NCBI GenBank assembly: GCA_913009755.1
Contig: CAJVWU010000008.1
Location: 1-64,000 of the forward strand
Direction: 5' to 3'
Length of the DNA: 64,000 bases
Origin: an uncultured Bacteroidia bacterium
GTDB lineage: Bacteria > Bacteroidota > Bacteroidia > Bacteroidales > F082
In this document: positions 8,576 through 18,363 of the stretch, in pieces
Layout: every line of letters begins with the position of its first letter
Position numbering within the stretch: the first letter of the stretch is position 1
Program-made: the position numbers and the translations under genes
Notes under the pieces: model-generated
Seen by the model: the letters and a program-made list of their open reading frames with translations, nothing else
Told to the model about the DNA's origin: nothing
Database searches by the model: none

Positions 8576-9033
8576 GCTATCGGGTTGAAAAGATCATAAG
8601 CGGGGGGCAAACGGGCGTTGACCGGGCTGCCCTTGACTTTGCCATTCAAAACAACATTGCCTGTGGTGGCCGGTGCCCCAAAGGCCGCCTGGCCGAAGAT
8701 GGCAGGATTGATGATAAATATCCCCTGACCGAGACAAATACAACGTTGTATGTTGAGCGGACAAAGCGCAATGTGAAAGAGGGCGACGGGACGTTGATAC
8801 TCTATTCAGGTGAGTTGGGGAACGGTTCTGCATACACTGCCAAATATGCCCGGCAGAAAAAAAAACCATTGCTCGTAATAAGGACAGACGAACCCGATTT
8901 GAAAGAGACGACAGCACGATGGATTGAAAACAATCGGATTAAAGTACTCAACATCGCCGGGCCGCGTGAAAGTACCAGCCCGGGGATTTATAATGAAACG
9001 ATGAAAATATTGGAAATGGTTTTTAAAAAATAA
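8572..9033 (+). CDS. Circularly permuted YpsA-like SLOG family protein (formerly 'putative molybdenum carrier')
   Basis: 153 residues with the motif IISGGQTGVDRAALDFA, then CPKGRLAEDG and TLILYSGELGNGSAYT. These are the nucleotide-binding loops of the SLOG superfamily, in the cpYpsA arrangement. SLOG proteins bind nucleotides or nucleotide-derived ligands; the molybdenum label comes from older structural work and is not supported by anything here. It starts at a GTG overlapping the phosphate transporter stop, so it is probably co-translated with it. A role in phosphate or nucleotide sensing is only a guess. Confidence 0.8.
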   Translation: MSYRVEKIISGGQTGVDRAALDFAIQNNIACGGRCPKGRLAEDGRIDDKYPLTETNTTLYVERTKRNVKEGDGTLILYSGELGNGSAYTAKYARQKKKPLLVIRTDEPDLKETTARWIENNRIKVLNIAGPRESTSPGIYNETMKILEMVFKK

Positions 9034-9037
9034 TCTT

Positions 9038-9163
9038 ATCCTCGTTTGCAGCGAGGATGCTTTATTCGATCATTTGCAATGCTTACTTTGCTGTTTTGTT
9101 TTACTTGTTTAAACTGCATTCCAAATGCAGCAGGGAAACCCGTCCTCGTTGCAAACGAGGACG
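9038..9163. repeat. REP-like palindromic unit
   Basis: Three hairpins lie in 126 bp: ATCCTCG/CGAGGAT arms around 9038-9058, CTGCATT/AATGCAG at 9114-9130, and a near-perfect CGTCCTCGTT/AACGAGGACG palindrome with a 3-nt GCA loop at 9141-9163. The first and last share CCTCGTT-GCA. It fills the gap between convergent genes and could also stop transcription. The arrangement is typical of REP elements moved by RAYT transposases, but no RAYT gene is in the window. Confidence 0.55.
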
Positions 9164-9185
9164 GAATGGTGCCTATAATAGTAGA

Positions 9186-11459
9186 TTACTTCCCTGAAAC
9201 CATAACCTTCTTTTCGTCGCTGAAGTTTCCCGCTGTAATCCGGTAAAAATAAATACCGTCACTAACATTTCCTGCATTCCAGGAAACAGAATATTTCCCG
9301 GCAGATTTTTGTTCGTCAACCAGGGTGGCTATCAACTGCCCGGTGATGTTGTAAACTTTTAGCGTGACATGAGCGGTTTGCGGGAGGTTATATTGTATTG
9401 TGGTTGCCGTGTTAAAGGGATTGGGGTAATTCTGTGATAAATCAACTGTTCCGGGATTTGGTTCGTTTTCATCAATGCCTGTAATCAAGTCATTCTGAAA
9501 AATATACATTCCGTCATAGTAATCCGCCACATAAATGTAATTATCGCTAATGTAAACACCCACTGCAGAACTCCCTGTATCAAACAAACCAACTTCGGCT
9601 GGTGCTGCCGGGTTGCTCACATCAATTATGCGTAAACCACCATGCGCATTAGCCAAATAAGCGTATTTACCACTGACGTAAACATTCGCTGCAGAGTTTT
9701 CCGTATCAAAAAAACCAATTTCCACCGGTGTTTCCGGATGGCTCACATCTATGATGCGTAAACCATCACTTTTATCCGCCACATAAGCGTAATTGCCGTT
9801 GATGAAAACACCCAATGCGTAACTCTCCGTATCAAAAAAACCGACTTCGGTTGGTGCTGTAGGATCGCTCACATCTATGATACGTAAACCATCATCCCAA
9901 TCCGCCACATAAGCGTAATTGCCGACAACTTCAACATTTAATGCAACACTTCCCGTATTAAAAAACCCGACTTCGGTTGGTGCTGTAGGATCGCTCACAT
10001 CTATGATACGTAAGCCATCATTACCATCCGCCACATAAGCGTATTTACCGCTGACATAAACACCTTGTGCGGCATTCTCCGTATCAAAAAGACCAACTTC
10101 GGTCGGTGCTGTAGGATCACTCACATCTATGATACGCAAACCAGCAACGCCATTTGCCACATAAGCGTAATTACCGACGATGTAAACATCCCTTGCAGAA
10201 CTTTCCATTTCAAAAAAACCTACTTCGGTCGGTGCTGCCGGATTGCTCACATCTATTATGCGTAAACCATCATACCAGTCCGCTACATAAGCGTAATTGC
10301 CGACGACGTAAATATCATCTGTAATACTCCCCGTATCAAAAAAGCCGGCTTCCGCCGGTGCTGCCGGGTTGCTCACGTCTATAACGCGTACGCCATTAAA
10401 ATCATTCGCCACATAAGCGTAATTGCCAATGACGTAAACACTTCTTGTATAAGTTCCCATCTCCAAATAACCGGATTCAGACGGCGCTGCCGGGTCGCTC
10501 ACATCTATTATGCTTAAACCATCAGTCCAGGTCGTCACATAAGCGTAATTGCCGAGGACGTAAACGCCGCTTGCATAATATATTGCATCAAAAAAACCGG
10601 CTTCGGTTGGCGCTGCCGGATCGCTTACATCTATTATGCGCAAGCCATCAGCGCCGTCTGCCACATAGGCGTAATTGCCGAGGACATGAACACCCCTTGC
10701 AAAACTTTCCGTATCAAAAAAACCGGTTTCGGACGGTGCTGCCGGGTCGCTCACATCAATGATGCGTAAACCATCATACCCATCCGCCACATAAGCGTAA
10801 TTGCCGAGGACGTAAACACTCTTCGCATAACTCCCTGTATTAACAAAACCAACTTCGTCCGGTGCTGCCGGGTCGCTCACATCAATGATGCGTAAACCAT
10901 CATCCCCATTCGCCACATAGGCATAATTGCCATTGACAAAAACACCCTCTGCAAAACTACTCATATCAAAAAATCCAACTTCGTCCGGTGCTGCCGGATT
11001 GCTCACATCAATGATACGTAACCCATCAAAATAATCTGCCACATAAACGTAATTGCCACTGACTGCTATACCGTTAACAAGTGATGGTAAAAGAACTTTG
11101 CTTAGTTCTTGCGGGTTAGCGGGATCCTCAAAATCAACTATTTCAAGATAACCGCCGTTTCCAAAGTAAGCTGTGTTTCCTGTAACACCAACAGCAATGC
11201 AAGGTCCGTTAGCCCATCTGCCCACAAGCGTTACATTGGTGTCTGCCGTTGCAGAACCGTTAATATTTGTGTTTTTTTGTAATGGCCACTGATGCTGTGC
11301 GTTTCTGCTAAATGTGGGAGTTGTGCCCGTTATAATACCCTGACGGGTAAGATCAGCAGAACCCTGCGCCAGGGAACTGTCCATAAAAATTGTCCAGAAT
11401 ATTACAGATATAAAAAGTGTATATACAATGGAACGAATACGATTTTTAAACTTTTTCAT
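9186..11459 (-). CDS. LVIVD-repeat beta-propeller protein with T9SS sorting tail (paralogue 1)
   Basis: A 757-residue secreted protein. The signal peptide ends at SSLAQG. A run of 13 full and one half ~42-residue repeats follows, each with [19 protein letters not shown] and a PAAPxEVGFFDT-type linker. These are LVIVD repeats, which fold into propeller-like blades. The last ~78 residues are a type A T9SS sorting domain ([44 protein letters not shown]). It is therefore exported and anchored or released at the surface; the ligand is unknown. Signal region and tail are almost identical to those of the tandem paralogue upstream, while the repeats differ. Confidence 0.92.
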   Translation of the reverse strand: MKKFKNRIRSIVYTLFISVIFWTIFMDSSLAQGSADLTRQGIITGTTPTFSRNAQHQWPLQKNTNINGSATADTNVTLVGRWANGPCIAVGVTGNTAYFGNGGYLEIVDFEDPANPQELSKVLLPSLVNGIAVSGNYVYVADYFDGLRIIDVSNPAAPDEVGFFDMSSFAEGVFVNGNYAYVANGDDGLRIIDVSDPAAPDEVGFVNTGSYAKSVYVLGNYAYVADGYDGLRIIDVSDPAAPSETGFFDTESFARGVHVLGNYAYVADGADGLRIIDVSDPAAPTEAGFFDAIYYASGVYVLGNYAYVTTWTDGLSIIDVSDPAAPSESGYLEMGTYTRSVYVIGNYAYVANDFNGVRVIDVSNPAAPAEAGFFDTGSITDDIYVVGNYAYVADWYDGLRIIDVSNPAAPTEVGFFEMESSARDVYIVGNYAYVANGVAGLRIIDVSDPTAPTEVGLFDTENAAQGVYVSGKYAYVADGNDGLRIIDVSDPTAPTEVGFFNTGSVALNVEVVGNYAYVADWDDGLRIIDVSDPTAPTEVGFFDTESYALGVFINGNYAYVADKSDGLRIIDVSHPETPVEIGFFDTENSAANVYVSGKYAYLANAHGGLRIIDVSNPAAPAEVGLFDTGSSAVGVYISDNYIYVADYYDGMYIFQNDLITGIDENEPNPGTVDLSQNYPNPFNTATTIQYNLPQTAHVTLKVYNITGQLIATLVDEQKSAGKYSVSWNAGNVSDGIYFYRITAGNFSDEKKVMVSGK

Positions 11460-11537
11460 GATGATCTTTTTTTATTTTTAATTTTAATTGATCTGTTTTT
11501 GCTTTAACCGATTTCCATATAAACCAGCAACACTATA

Positions 11538-11602
11538 GCTCAGCGGCACCCTCTCTGTGAGCCGGGAAAAACTCAGGCGATAACCTGACATCCCAACAGA
11601 GG
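11538..11602 (-). other. Structured leader between the two LVIVD genes
   Basis: The 175-bp gap upstream of paralogue 1 holds several complementary arms: GCTCA/TGAGC (11538-11562), GGGA...TCCC enclosing TCAGG/CCTGA (11564-11594), and CTCTGT/ACAGAG (11553-11601). The first and last compete for the same bases, so two folds are possible. I do not recognise it as a known riboswitch. It could be a 5' UTR element, a terminator for paralogue 2 or a decayed palindromic repeat. Confidence 0.35.
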
Positions 11603-11634
11603 CAAACATTCATATAAAAGCCGCGGTACAAAAT

Positions 11635-13929
11635 TTACTTCCCTGAAACCATTACTTTCTTTTCGTCGCTGAAGTTTCCCGCTGTAATCCGGTAAAAATA
11701 AATACCGTCACTTACATTTCCTGCATTCCAGGAAACAGAATATTTCCCGGCAGGTTTTTGTTCGTCAACCAGGGTGGCTATCAACTGCCCGGTGATGTTG
11801 TAAACTTTCAGCGTGACATGAGCGGTTTGCGGGAGGTTATATTGTATTGTGGTTGCCGTGTTAAAGGGATTGGGGTAATTCTGTGATAAATCAACTGTTC
11901 CGGGATTTGGTTCGTTTTCATCAATGCCTGTAATCAAGTCATTCTGAAAAATATACATTCCGTCATAGTAATCTGCCATATAAATGTAATCGTCGCTGAC
12001 GTAAACACCCATTGCAGAACTCGGTGTATCAAAAAAACCAACTTCGGCCGGTGCTGTAGGATCGCTCACATCTATGATACGTAAACCAGTAAGGTTATTC
12101 GCCACATAAGCGTAATCGCCGCTGACGTAAACATCCCATGCAAGATTGTCCGTATCAAAAAAACCAACTTCGGTCGGTGCTTCCGGGTTGCTCACGTCTA
12201 TGATGCGTAAACCATCAATGTAACCCGCCACATAAGCATAATTGCCGAGGACGTAAACACGGTTTGCACGAATTCCCGAATAGAAGAAACCTACTTCGGT
12301 CGGTGTTGCCGGATCACTTACATCTATGATGCGTAAACCATCATCCCAATCCGCCACATAAGCATAATTGCCGACAACAAAAACATTCCTTGCCTCACTC
12401 CCCGTATCAAAAAAACCCACTTCGGCGGGTGCCGCCGGGTTGCTCACATCTATGATACGCATACCGTCGAACGCATCCGCCACATAAGCATAATTACCGA
12501 GGACGAAGACATTCTCCGCCAGACTCCCCGTATCAAAGAAACCCACTTCGGCGGGTGCCGCCGGATTGCTCACATCTATAATGCGTAAGCCGTCATAAGC
12601 ATCCGCCACATAAGCGTAATCGCCGCGAACGAAAACACTCCATGCATAACCTTCCGTATCAAAGGAACCCACTTCGGTTGGCGCTTCCGGGTTGCTCACA
12701 TCAATGATGCGTAAACCATCATACCAATCAGCCACATAAGCATAATTGCCAAGGACGTAAGTACCCATTGCATCACTCCCCGTATCAAAGAAACCGGTTT
12801 CGGTCGGCGCTGCCGGGTTGCTCACATCAATGATGCGTAAACCATCAAAGAAACTCGCTATATAAGCGGAATTGCCGAGGACGTAAACCCCATAAGTCCA
12901 CGGCCCGTCAAATATACTATTCCCCGGATTAAAAAACCCGGTTTCGGTCGGCGTTGCCGGATTGCTCACATCAACGATGTATAAACCACCACCGCCACCA
13001 ACCGCCACATAAGCGTAATTGCCGCTGAGGTAAACACCCCTTGCAAGACTCCCCACATTAAAAAAACCAACTTCGGCGGGTGCTGCCGGGTTGCTCACAT
13101 CAATGATGCGTAAACCATCATACCAATCCGCTACGTAAGCATAATTGCCGCTGACGAAAACACCGAGCGCAAAACTTTCCGTATCAAAGAAACCGGCTTC
13201 GGTAGGCGCTGCCGGATTGCTCACATCAATAATGCGTAAACCATCAAAGTAATCTGCCACATAAGCGTAATTGCCGCTGAGGTAAACATCGTACGCCCAC
13301 ATTCCCGTATCAAAAAAACCAATTTCGGCGGGTGCTGCCGGATTGCTCACATCAATGATGCGTAAACCATCTCCCCCATCCGCCACATAAGCGTAATTGC
13401 CGCTGACGAAAACACCTTTTGCTTCGCTCTCCGTATCAAGAAAACCGACTTCGGCAGGGGCCTCCGGATCGCTCACATCAATGATGCGTAAACCGTCATC
13501 ACCATTTGCCACATAAACGTAATTGCCGCTGATAGCTATATCGTAAATAAGTGACGGTAAAAGAACTTTGCTTAGAAGATCCGGATTAGACGGATCAGTT
13601 ATATCAAGTATTTGAAAATAACCACCGTTCCCGATATAAGCTTTGTTCCCTGAAACACCCACAGCAAAACAAGGCCCGTTGGCCCATCTGCCCACCAGGG
13701 TTACATTGCTGTCTGCCGTTGCGGTACGGTTAATCGTTGCATTTTTTTGTAATGGCCACTGATGCTGTGCGTTTCTGCTAAATGTGGGAGTTGTGCCCGT
13801 TATAATACCCTGACGGGTAAAATCAGCAGAACCCTGCGCCAGGGAACTGTCAATAAAAATTGTCCAAAATATTACAGATATAAAAAGTGTACATACAATG
13901 GAATGAATGACGTCTGTAATTCTTTTCAT
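11635..13929 (-). CDS. LVIVD-repeat beta-propeller protein with T9SS sorting tail (paralogue 2)
   Basis: The tandem partner of the downstream gene, with the same build: signal peptide ([12 protein letters not shown]...SLAQG), 13 full plus one half LVIVD repeats, and a type A T9SS tail differing from paralogue 1 at only one or two residues. The start is set at the ATG giving MKRITDVIH, which aligns with the paralogue's MKKFKNRIR; an upstream ATG would add 29 residues ahead of the signal peptide. One repeat carries a seven-residue insertion ([14 protein letters not shown]). It was probably produced by tandem duplication, with the ends kept alike by recent conversion. Confidence 0.92.
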   Translation of the reverse strand: MKRITDVIHSIVCTLFISVIFWTIFIDSSLAQGSADFTRQGIITGTTPTFSRNAQHQWPLQKNATINRTATADSNVTLVGRWANGPCFAVGVSGNKAYIGNGGYFQILDITDPSNPDLLSKVLLPSLIYDIAISGNYVYVANGDDGLRIIDVSDPEAPAEVGFLDTESEAKGVFVSGNYAYVADGGDGLRIIDVSNPAAPAEIGFFDTGMWAYDVYLSGNYAYVADYFDGLRIIDVSNPAAPTEAGFFDTESFALGVFVSGNYAYVADWYDGLRIIDVSNPAAPAEVGFFNVGSLARGVYLSGNYAYVAVGGGGGLYIVDVSNPATPTETGFFNPGNSIFDGPWTYGVYVLGNSAYIASFFDGLRIIDVSNPAAPTETGFFDTGSDAMGTYVLGNYAYVADWYDGLRIIDVSNPEAPTEVGSFDTEGYAWSVFVRGDYAYVADAYDGLRIIDVSNPAAPAEVGFFDTGSLAENVFVLGNYAYVADAFDGMRIIDVSNPAAPAEVGFFDTGSEARNVFVVGNYAYVADWDDGLRIIDVSDPATPTEVGFFYSGIRANRVYVLGNYAYVAGYIDGLRIIDVSNPEAPTEVGFFDTDNLAWDVYVSGDYAYVANNLTGLRIIDVSDPTAPAEVGFFDTPSSAMGVYVSDDYIYMADYYDGMYIFQNDLITGIDENEPNPGTVDLSQNYPNPFNTATTIQYNLPQTAHVTLKVYNITGQLIATLVDEQKPAGKYSVSWNAGNVSDGIYFYRITAGNFSDEKKVMVSGK

Positions 13930-14101
13930 GATGATTTTTTTTTTATTGTTAATTAATTGATTAATATATTTATTATTGAACAGATTTCTATAAAAGTTAA
14001 AGGCCCTGTTTATCAAGTGTTAGCCGTGAGATAATTCCGGAAATTCTTAGATGAATATCTTGCCCGTGTGTCTGATTTACCCGTGAGTATTTTATTTTTT
14101 A

Positions 14102-14121
14102 CAAAAATACAATTATTTTTG
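14102..14121. promoter_or_regulatory. Back-to-back -7 elements of a divergent promoter
   Basis: CAAAAATA, CAAT and TATTTTTG follow each other. Read on either strand this gives TATTTTTG, a perfect TAnnTTTG. One element would drive the AsmA gene (ATG 22 bp downstream) and the other the LVIVD paralogue 2 gene with a ~165-nt leader. Only 4 bp separate the two, so polymerase binding on the two strands should be mutually exclusive. Confidence 0.55.
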
Positions 14122-14143
14122 TTCGGATTATTACCTGAACCAC

Positions 14144-15592
14144 ATGAAAAAACTAAAAAAAATCCTGATCTGGTTTGTCGTCATCCTGGGCATCCTGATC
14201 ATCGGACTTTACGTGACCGCATCGGTCACTGTAAGCCATTTCAAACCACGTCTCGAAAATATCCTGACCGACGAGCTGGGTTATCAGACAAGAATAAACG
14301 GTTCATTGGCTTTGAAACTGCTTCCGGGGGTTAGTTTCGTTATTAACGATCTTAGGATCATCAATAATGAAACTTACCTGGTCCGGATTGAAAAAGCTGA
14401 AATTGCGGTGGATTACAGACAACTTTTTAATTCAGACATTGACATTACCGGTTTGTCGTTGGTAAAGCCTCAGGTTTTTATTGAACACAACACGGATGGA
14501 TCGTTTAATTATGATATACCTGAGCATGCTAAAAACCCCCATCCTGCTAAAAAAGGCCAAAGCCATCAAATTGACATCAGGCATATTTCGATAAAGAATG
14601 GCCGGTTGATTTATTTTGATAATGAACTCGGTGATACCCTGATTGCCAAAGGCATTGATGTTGTTTCAGATGAAATAAATTTTTCCGGAATCCTTGACCG
14701 GATGAATATGAAAAAACTCAGATTTACCGGTTCAATTCATCTCGGTTCTTTGAGGATCAATGAGATGAGGCTGGATTCAATTCAATGGAAAATAGAGGCC
14801 CGTTCGGGAAAAATATCTGTTCAGTCCCGGTCTCCCCGGTTTTTTGAAGGAAAATACAACGGAGTTACAACCATTGATTTCAATACAAAACCTGCACTGG
14901 TCAATATACAAAGCCACATTACCGGTTTGGATATTGGTGAATTCAGGGAGGCGGCACATTTAACCGGTTTGTTTTATGGCAGCCTGAATTATGATATGAA
15001 TCTCACTTTCAGATCGTTCAACTGGAAACAGGCCATGAGCACACTGGATGGTGACCTGATAATAACCGGTCAAAAGATGTTATTGCAAGGCATATCCCTC
15101 AATAGTATTATCCTGAATTATAAAGATTCAAAAGCATTTGATGTGGCAGGCTTTGCTGCTTTATTTATCACAGGCCCTTTCGGTACGGTTTTTACAAAAG
15201 ATATCCGTTTTGGCTATCAACCGGAAAATAATTCCGGTGTTTCGGAGGATATCAGCAGGATAGTTTCCAACTGGACAATTCATAACGGGGTAGCCCGGGC
15301 CCGGGATGTCGCTTTAGTTACCGATAGATACCGCCTGACCATGACCGGACAGATCAACCTTATCGGGGGAAACTATAATGATGTCAAGATCGCACTTATC
15401 AATAAATTCGGTTGCCCGGTCATCAGTTTACAAATGAACGGCCCTTTTCTTTCGCCTGAAAAGGAAAGCAGTTCCAGCATAAGCCCGTCAAACATTTCTA
15501 TGGTTGAATTTTGGAAAGACCTTGCCAATTCAACACGTAAATATTGCAAACCCGTGTATTCCGGTTCGTTAAAACCACCGGTAGCCCACTAA
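14144..15592 (+). CDS. AsmA family protein
   Basis: 482 residues. An N-terminal membrane anchor (KILIWFVVILGILIIGLYVT) is followed by the AsmA signature FKPRLENILTDELGYQTRI and LALKLLPGVSFVINDL. The rest is a beta-rich periplasmic region. AsmA-type proteins are relatives of VPS13/Mdm31 lipid-transfer bridges and affect outer-membrane lipid homeostasis. At 482 residues it is a short member compared with proteobacterial TamB/YhdP. It stands alone, divergent from the LVIVD genes. About 150 bp downstream hold only short CTCCTGCTCCCTGG-type repetitions before ppk2. Confidence 0.82.
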   Translation: MKKLKKILIWFVVILGILIIGLYVTASVTVSHFKPRLENILTDELGYQTRINGSLALKLLPGVSFVINDLRIINNETYLVRIEKAEIAVDYRQLFNSDIDITGLSLVKPQVFIEHNTDGSFNYDIPEHAKNPHPAKKGQSHQIDIRHISIKNGRLIYFDNELGDTLIAKGIDVVSDEINFSGILDRMNMKKLRFTGSIHLGSLRINEMRLDSIQWKIEARSGKISVQSRSPRFFEGKYNGVTTIDFNTKPALVNIQSHITGLDIGEFREAAHLTGLFYGSLNYDMNLTFRSFNWKQAMSTLDGDLIITGQKMLLQGISLNSIILNYKDSKAFDVAGFAALFITGPFGTVFTKDIRFGYQPENNSGVSEDISRIVSNWTIHNGVARARDVALVTDRYRLTMTGQINLIGGNYNDVKIALINKFGCPVISLQMNGPFLSPEKESSSSISPSNISMVEFWKDLANSTRKYCKPVYSGSLKPPVAH

Positions 15593-15739
15593 CATTTAAT
15601 TCCAGCTTAATACGATTAGTCCGAAGCCTGGTTGACATCCTGCTCCCGGCTCCTGCTCCCTGGTTCCTGGTTCTTGATTCCTGCTCCCTGGCTCATGGCT
15701 TTTGATTCTCCCCCACATTCAAAGTCCAACCGTCCGGTT

Positions 15740-16585
15740 TCAACCCTTTTCTTCTATTTTTTCCTGACCGGGATAGGGATAGTAATCTTTCACAAATGTC
15801 TGTTCCTGCATGGGCGGGCGGACATACCCTTTCTGTATTTTTCTCGGTTTCAGTTCAATGGACTCCGGTGTGAGGTCTTTATAAGGAATGGCCTCCAGCA
15901 GATGGTGGATGGTATTGAGACGGGCTTTTCGTTTATCATCGGCATTCACAACATACCAGGGCGAAAGTTTGGTGTCGGTATAAGCAAACATCTCATCCTT
16001 GGCCTTGGAATATTCCACCCACAAATCCCGTGATTTTAAATCCATATCGCTCAACTTCCATCTTTTGGTGGGGTCTTTCAGGCGATCCTGGAAACGGTGT
16101 TCCTGTTCTTCCATGCTGATGGAAAACCAGAATTTGATCAGGATGACCCCCGACCGGATGAGCATACGCTCGAAATTGGGACATGAACGCAGAAATTCCC
16201 AATAGTCATCATCGGAGCAAAACCCCATAACACGTTCAACACCGGCACGGTTGTACCACGAGCGGTCGAACAGGATCATCTCCCCCCCCGAAGGCAAATG
16301 GGGGACATAGCGCTGAAAATACCATTGCGTTTTTTCCTTTTCGGTGGGTATCCCCAGGGCGGCAACCCGGCTTATCCTGGGGTTTAATTTCTCGTTTATC
16401 CTTTTGATCACCCCCCCTTTGCCTGCTGCATCGCGGCCTTCGAAAATGACCACCACTTTGGCATTGGTATCCTTTATCCAGTATTGCAGCTTCACCAGTT
16501 CAATCTGCAACCTTTCCATCTCCTGAAAATAAAATTTGTATTCAAGCCTCCCTTTATTGTTAAACGGAATGTTCGGTTCTGACAT
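15740..16585 (-). CDS. ppk2: Polyphosphate kinase 2 (PPK2)
   Basis: Transfers phosphate between polyphosphate and nucleotides. The Walker A motif EGRDAAGKGG is at residues 49-58 and Walker B is MILFDRSWYNRAG. The lid module has KDPTKRWKLSDMD and the family block SPWYVVNADDKRKARLN follows. At 281 residues it is a one-domain class I-type PPK2; nucleotide preference cannot be read from sequence by eye. It has its own consensus promoter ~100 bp upstream, and a hairpin (arms near AATGA-AACCG and CGGTT-TCATT, 16632-16667) sits in its leader. The Pit transporter elsewhere in the window gives a loose phosphate theme only. Confidence 0.95.
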   Translation of the reverse strand: MSEPNIPFNNKGRLEYKFYFQEMERLQIELVKLQYWIKDTNAKVVVIFEGRDAAGKGGVIKRINEKLNPRISRVAALGIPTEKEKTQWYFQRYVPHLPSGGEMILFDRSWYNRAGVERVMGFCSDDDYWEFLRSCPNFERMLIRSGVILIKFWFSISMEEQEHRFQDRLKDPTKRWKLSDMDLKSRDLWVEYSKAKDEMFAYTDTKLSPWYVVNADDKRKARLNTIHHLLEAIPYKDLTPESIELKPRKIQKGYVRPPMQEQTFVKDYYPYPGQEKIEEKG

Positions 16586-16688
16586 GATGATAATTTAAAA
16601 GATTTTAAGATCATGAATTGGGGTTTCAAAAAATGAAAACCGTTTTTTGCAAAACCGGTTATTCATTACCCCTGTATTCATTGCTTTA

Positions 16689-16719
16689 CAAAAGTAAAGA
16701 ATTAGCTTGATAAAACAAA
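16689..16719 (-). promoter_or_regulatory. Consensus Bacteroidota promoter of ppk2
   Basis: On the minus strand TTTG, exactly 19 nt, then TACTTTTG. This is the full -33/-7 consensus with ideal spacing. Transcription should start near 16682, giving a ~97-nt leader. Confidence 0.75.
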
Positions 16720-16755
16720 AAGTAAGGCAACCCTGTTTTTATTTGTCCGATACGC

Positions 16756-16763
16756 TATCTTTG
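16756..16763 (+). promoter_or_regulatory. -7 element TATCTTTG of the TlpA-like gene
   Basis: It matches TAnnTTTG and ends 25 bp before the ATG. The -33 region is weak. It is divergent from the ppk2 promoter. Confidence 0.5.
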
Positions 16764-16788
16764 ACCCGGCAAATCATAAATTTTAGTC

Positions 16789-18144
16789 ATGAAAAAGGTT
16801 TTGCTTCTTCTTCTGCTTCTGACGGCAATGGTTGCCTATAGCCAGCAATATTCGATCAATGGAACAATTCCCGGCCTTGATAACAAAGATGTTTACCTGC
16901 TTCGTATAGCCGGTGATAACCGGAAGATTGTGGATACGGCAACCACCGACCAAACCGGATCGTTTGAGTTTTTACCGGACAAAAATTTCCCGGTAGGACA
17001 GTATGCCGTCGTCTCAGGCCCTACTCAAATGATTGAACTGATTTTCAACGATGAAAACATTCGTTTTGTCACCACCGGGAGCAGCGACCGGGACCAGGTG
17101 CAGATCATCGAATCCGTTGAAAACATGATCTATTACGATTACCTTTCCCTTAAAGGGGAAACCCTGTATAAACTTGACCTGCTTGATCCCATACTTCAAT
17201 ATTACCCCAAACCGGACACGTTTTACAGCAAAACACTGGCCGAAGCCAGGGCACTCCAGTCGTATTTAAACCAAAGGGTGGAAACGCTGATCGGGAACAA
17301 CCCCAACACCCTGGCAGCCCGGTTTATCAGGGTTGACAAACCGGTTTTTGCCGATCCTTCGCTATCGAAAAAAGAACAAAAGGCTTACCTGAAAAGCCAT
17401 TATTTTAATGATATGGATTTTCTGGATACCCTCCTGATGCGGAGCAATATCCTCACTTCAAAGATTGTGGGTTACATGGGCCTGTATCAAAAAAAGGGGA
17501 TGACAAAACAGGAAATGGAAGACCAGTTGCTGATGGCTGTGGATACCGTCATGGATAAATCTTTTGTTGACCAGAAAATGTATGAATTTGTCATTGGCTT
17601 TATGCTCAACGGCTTTGAACACATCGGCTTTGAGCGCGGGCTGGAATATATTGCCAACAAAAATATGCTGAATGAGTTTTGTGTGAATTCCGACCGGAAA
17701 AAAGAACTGGAAAATAAATTGGAACTGATTAAAAAACTGGCATTGGGCAAGACAGCCCCCGGATTTGAAGCGGTTGACATGAAGGGGGATACCATAAGGT
17801 TGAAGGATATCCGGTCGCAAACCACCCTTTTGGTTTTTTGGGCCAGTTGGTGCCCACATTGCAGTGAAACGCTTCCTTTGCTGAAAAACTATTATGACCC
17901 GCAACATACCGGCCGGCTCCAGATTGTTGCCGTGAGCATTGACAAAAGCAAGAGCGATTTGACAAAAGCCATTGCCGAAAACGGTTACGACTGGATCAAC
18001 ATCGGAGAACTGAAAGGATGGAATGGCCCCATTGTGAACGAATACGGTGTGGTGGCCACGCCCACATTCTTTGTGCTCGACAAGGACAAAAAGATCATTG
18101 GCAAACCCGTGAGTATGGATGAGTTGAAGAATTTCCTGGAATAA
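16789..18144 (+). CDS. TlpA-like thiol-disulfide oxidoreductase with N-terminal DUF4369-type domain
   Basis: 451 residues, exported by a signal peptide ending at AYSQQ. The N-terminal ~120 residues are beta-rich (ING...NKDVYLLRIAGD...VDTATTDQTGSFEF), as in DUF4369 domains common before thioredoxin folds in Bacteroidota. The C-terminal ~140 residues are an AhpC/TlpA thioredoxin domain with the active site WASWCPHC (Cys355, Cys358) and the cis-proline loop VVATPTFFVLD. It is likely a periplasmic reductant. The middle helical region has no assigned function. It is monocistronic. Confidence 0.9.
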   Translation: MKKVLLLLLLLTAMVAYSQQYSINGTIPGLDNKDVYLLRIAGDNRKIVDTATTDQTGSFEFLPDKNFPVGQYAVVSGPTQMIELIFNDENIRFVTTGSSDRDQVQIIESVENMIYYDYLSLKGETLYKLDLLDPILQYYPKPDTFYSKTLAEARALQSYLNQRVETLIGNNPNTLAARFIRVDKPVFADPSLSKKEQKAYLKSHYFNDMDFLDTLLMRSNILTSKIVGYMGLYQKKGMTKQEMEDQLLMAVDTVMDKSFVDQKMYEFVIGFMLNGFEHIGFERGLEYIANKNMLNEFCVNSDRKKELENKLELIKKLALGKTAPGFEAVDMKGDTIRLKDIRSQTTLLVFWASWCPHCSETLPLLKNYYDPQHTGRLQIVAVSIDKSKSDLTKAIAENGYDWINIGELKGWNGPIVNEYGVVATPTFFVLDKDKKIIGKPVSMDELKNFLE

Positions 18145-18236
18145 TTTGGCAAGATGAGGGTTCACTTGTACTTCGTGATTCTTTTTCCTTTTCTTTTGAA
18201 AAAGACAACTGAAGAAATCAGGAAGATTGTTTACCT

Positions 18237-18353
18237 TTGAAAAAACTGAAAAAATTTGGTTTTATATTCTACCGTCAAGCATCAGGCAGTCACGAAATTT
18301 GGTATAATGAAAAGACTGAAAAATTTACGACTATTCCAAATCATACAGGTGAT
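18237..18353 (+). pseudogene. hicA toxin remnant
   Basis: One frame reads LKKLKKFGFIFYRQASGSHE, then IWYN, ending TTIPNHTGD. This is the core of a HicA mRNA-interferase toxin, including the G-S-H catalytic histidine. The N-terminal start is missing, with an in-frame stop a few codons upstream. The C-terminal ~20 residues are lost where the frame runs into the end of the neighbouring minus-strand gene. No HicB antitoxin follows. A decayed toxin-antitoxin module is the simplest reading. Confidence 0.65.
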
Positions 18354-18363
18354 TGTCCGGGTT

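Noticed and set aside
11538-11602. Known metabolite riboswitch
   Set aside because: I compared the sequence mentally with TPP, cobalamin, SAM and c-di-GMP consensus motifs and found no match.
9186-13929. Regular ~126-bp repeats suggesting a repeat array
   Set aside because: They are in-frame protein repeats (LVIVD blades) inside two long genes. No CRISPR array was seen anywhere in the window.
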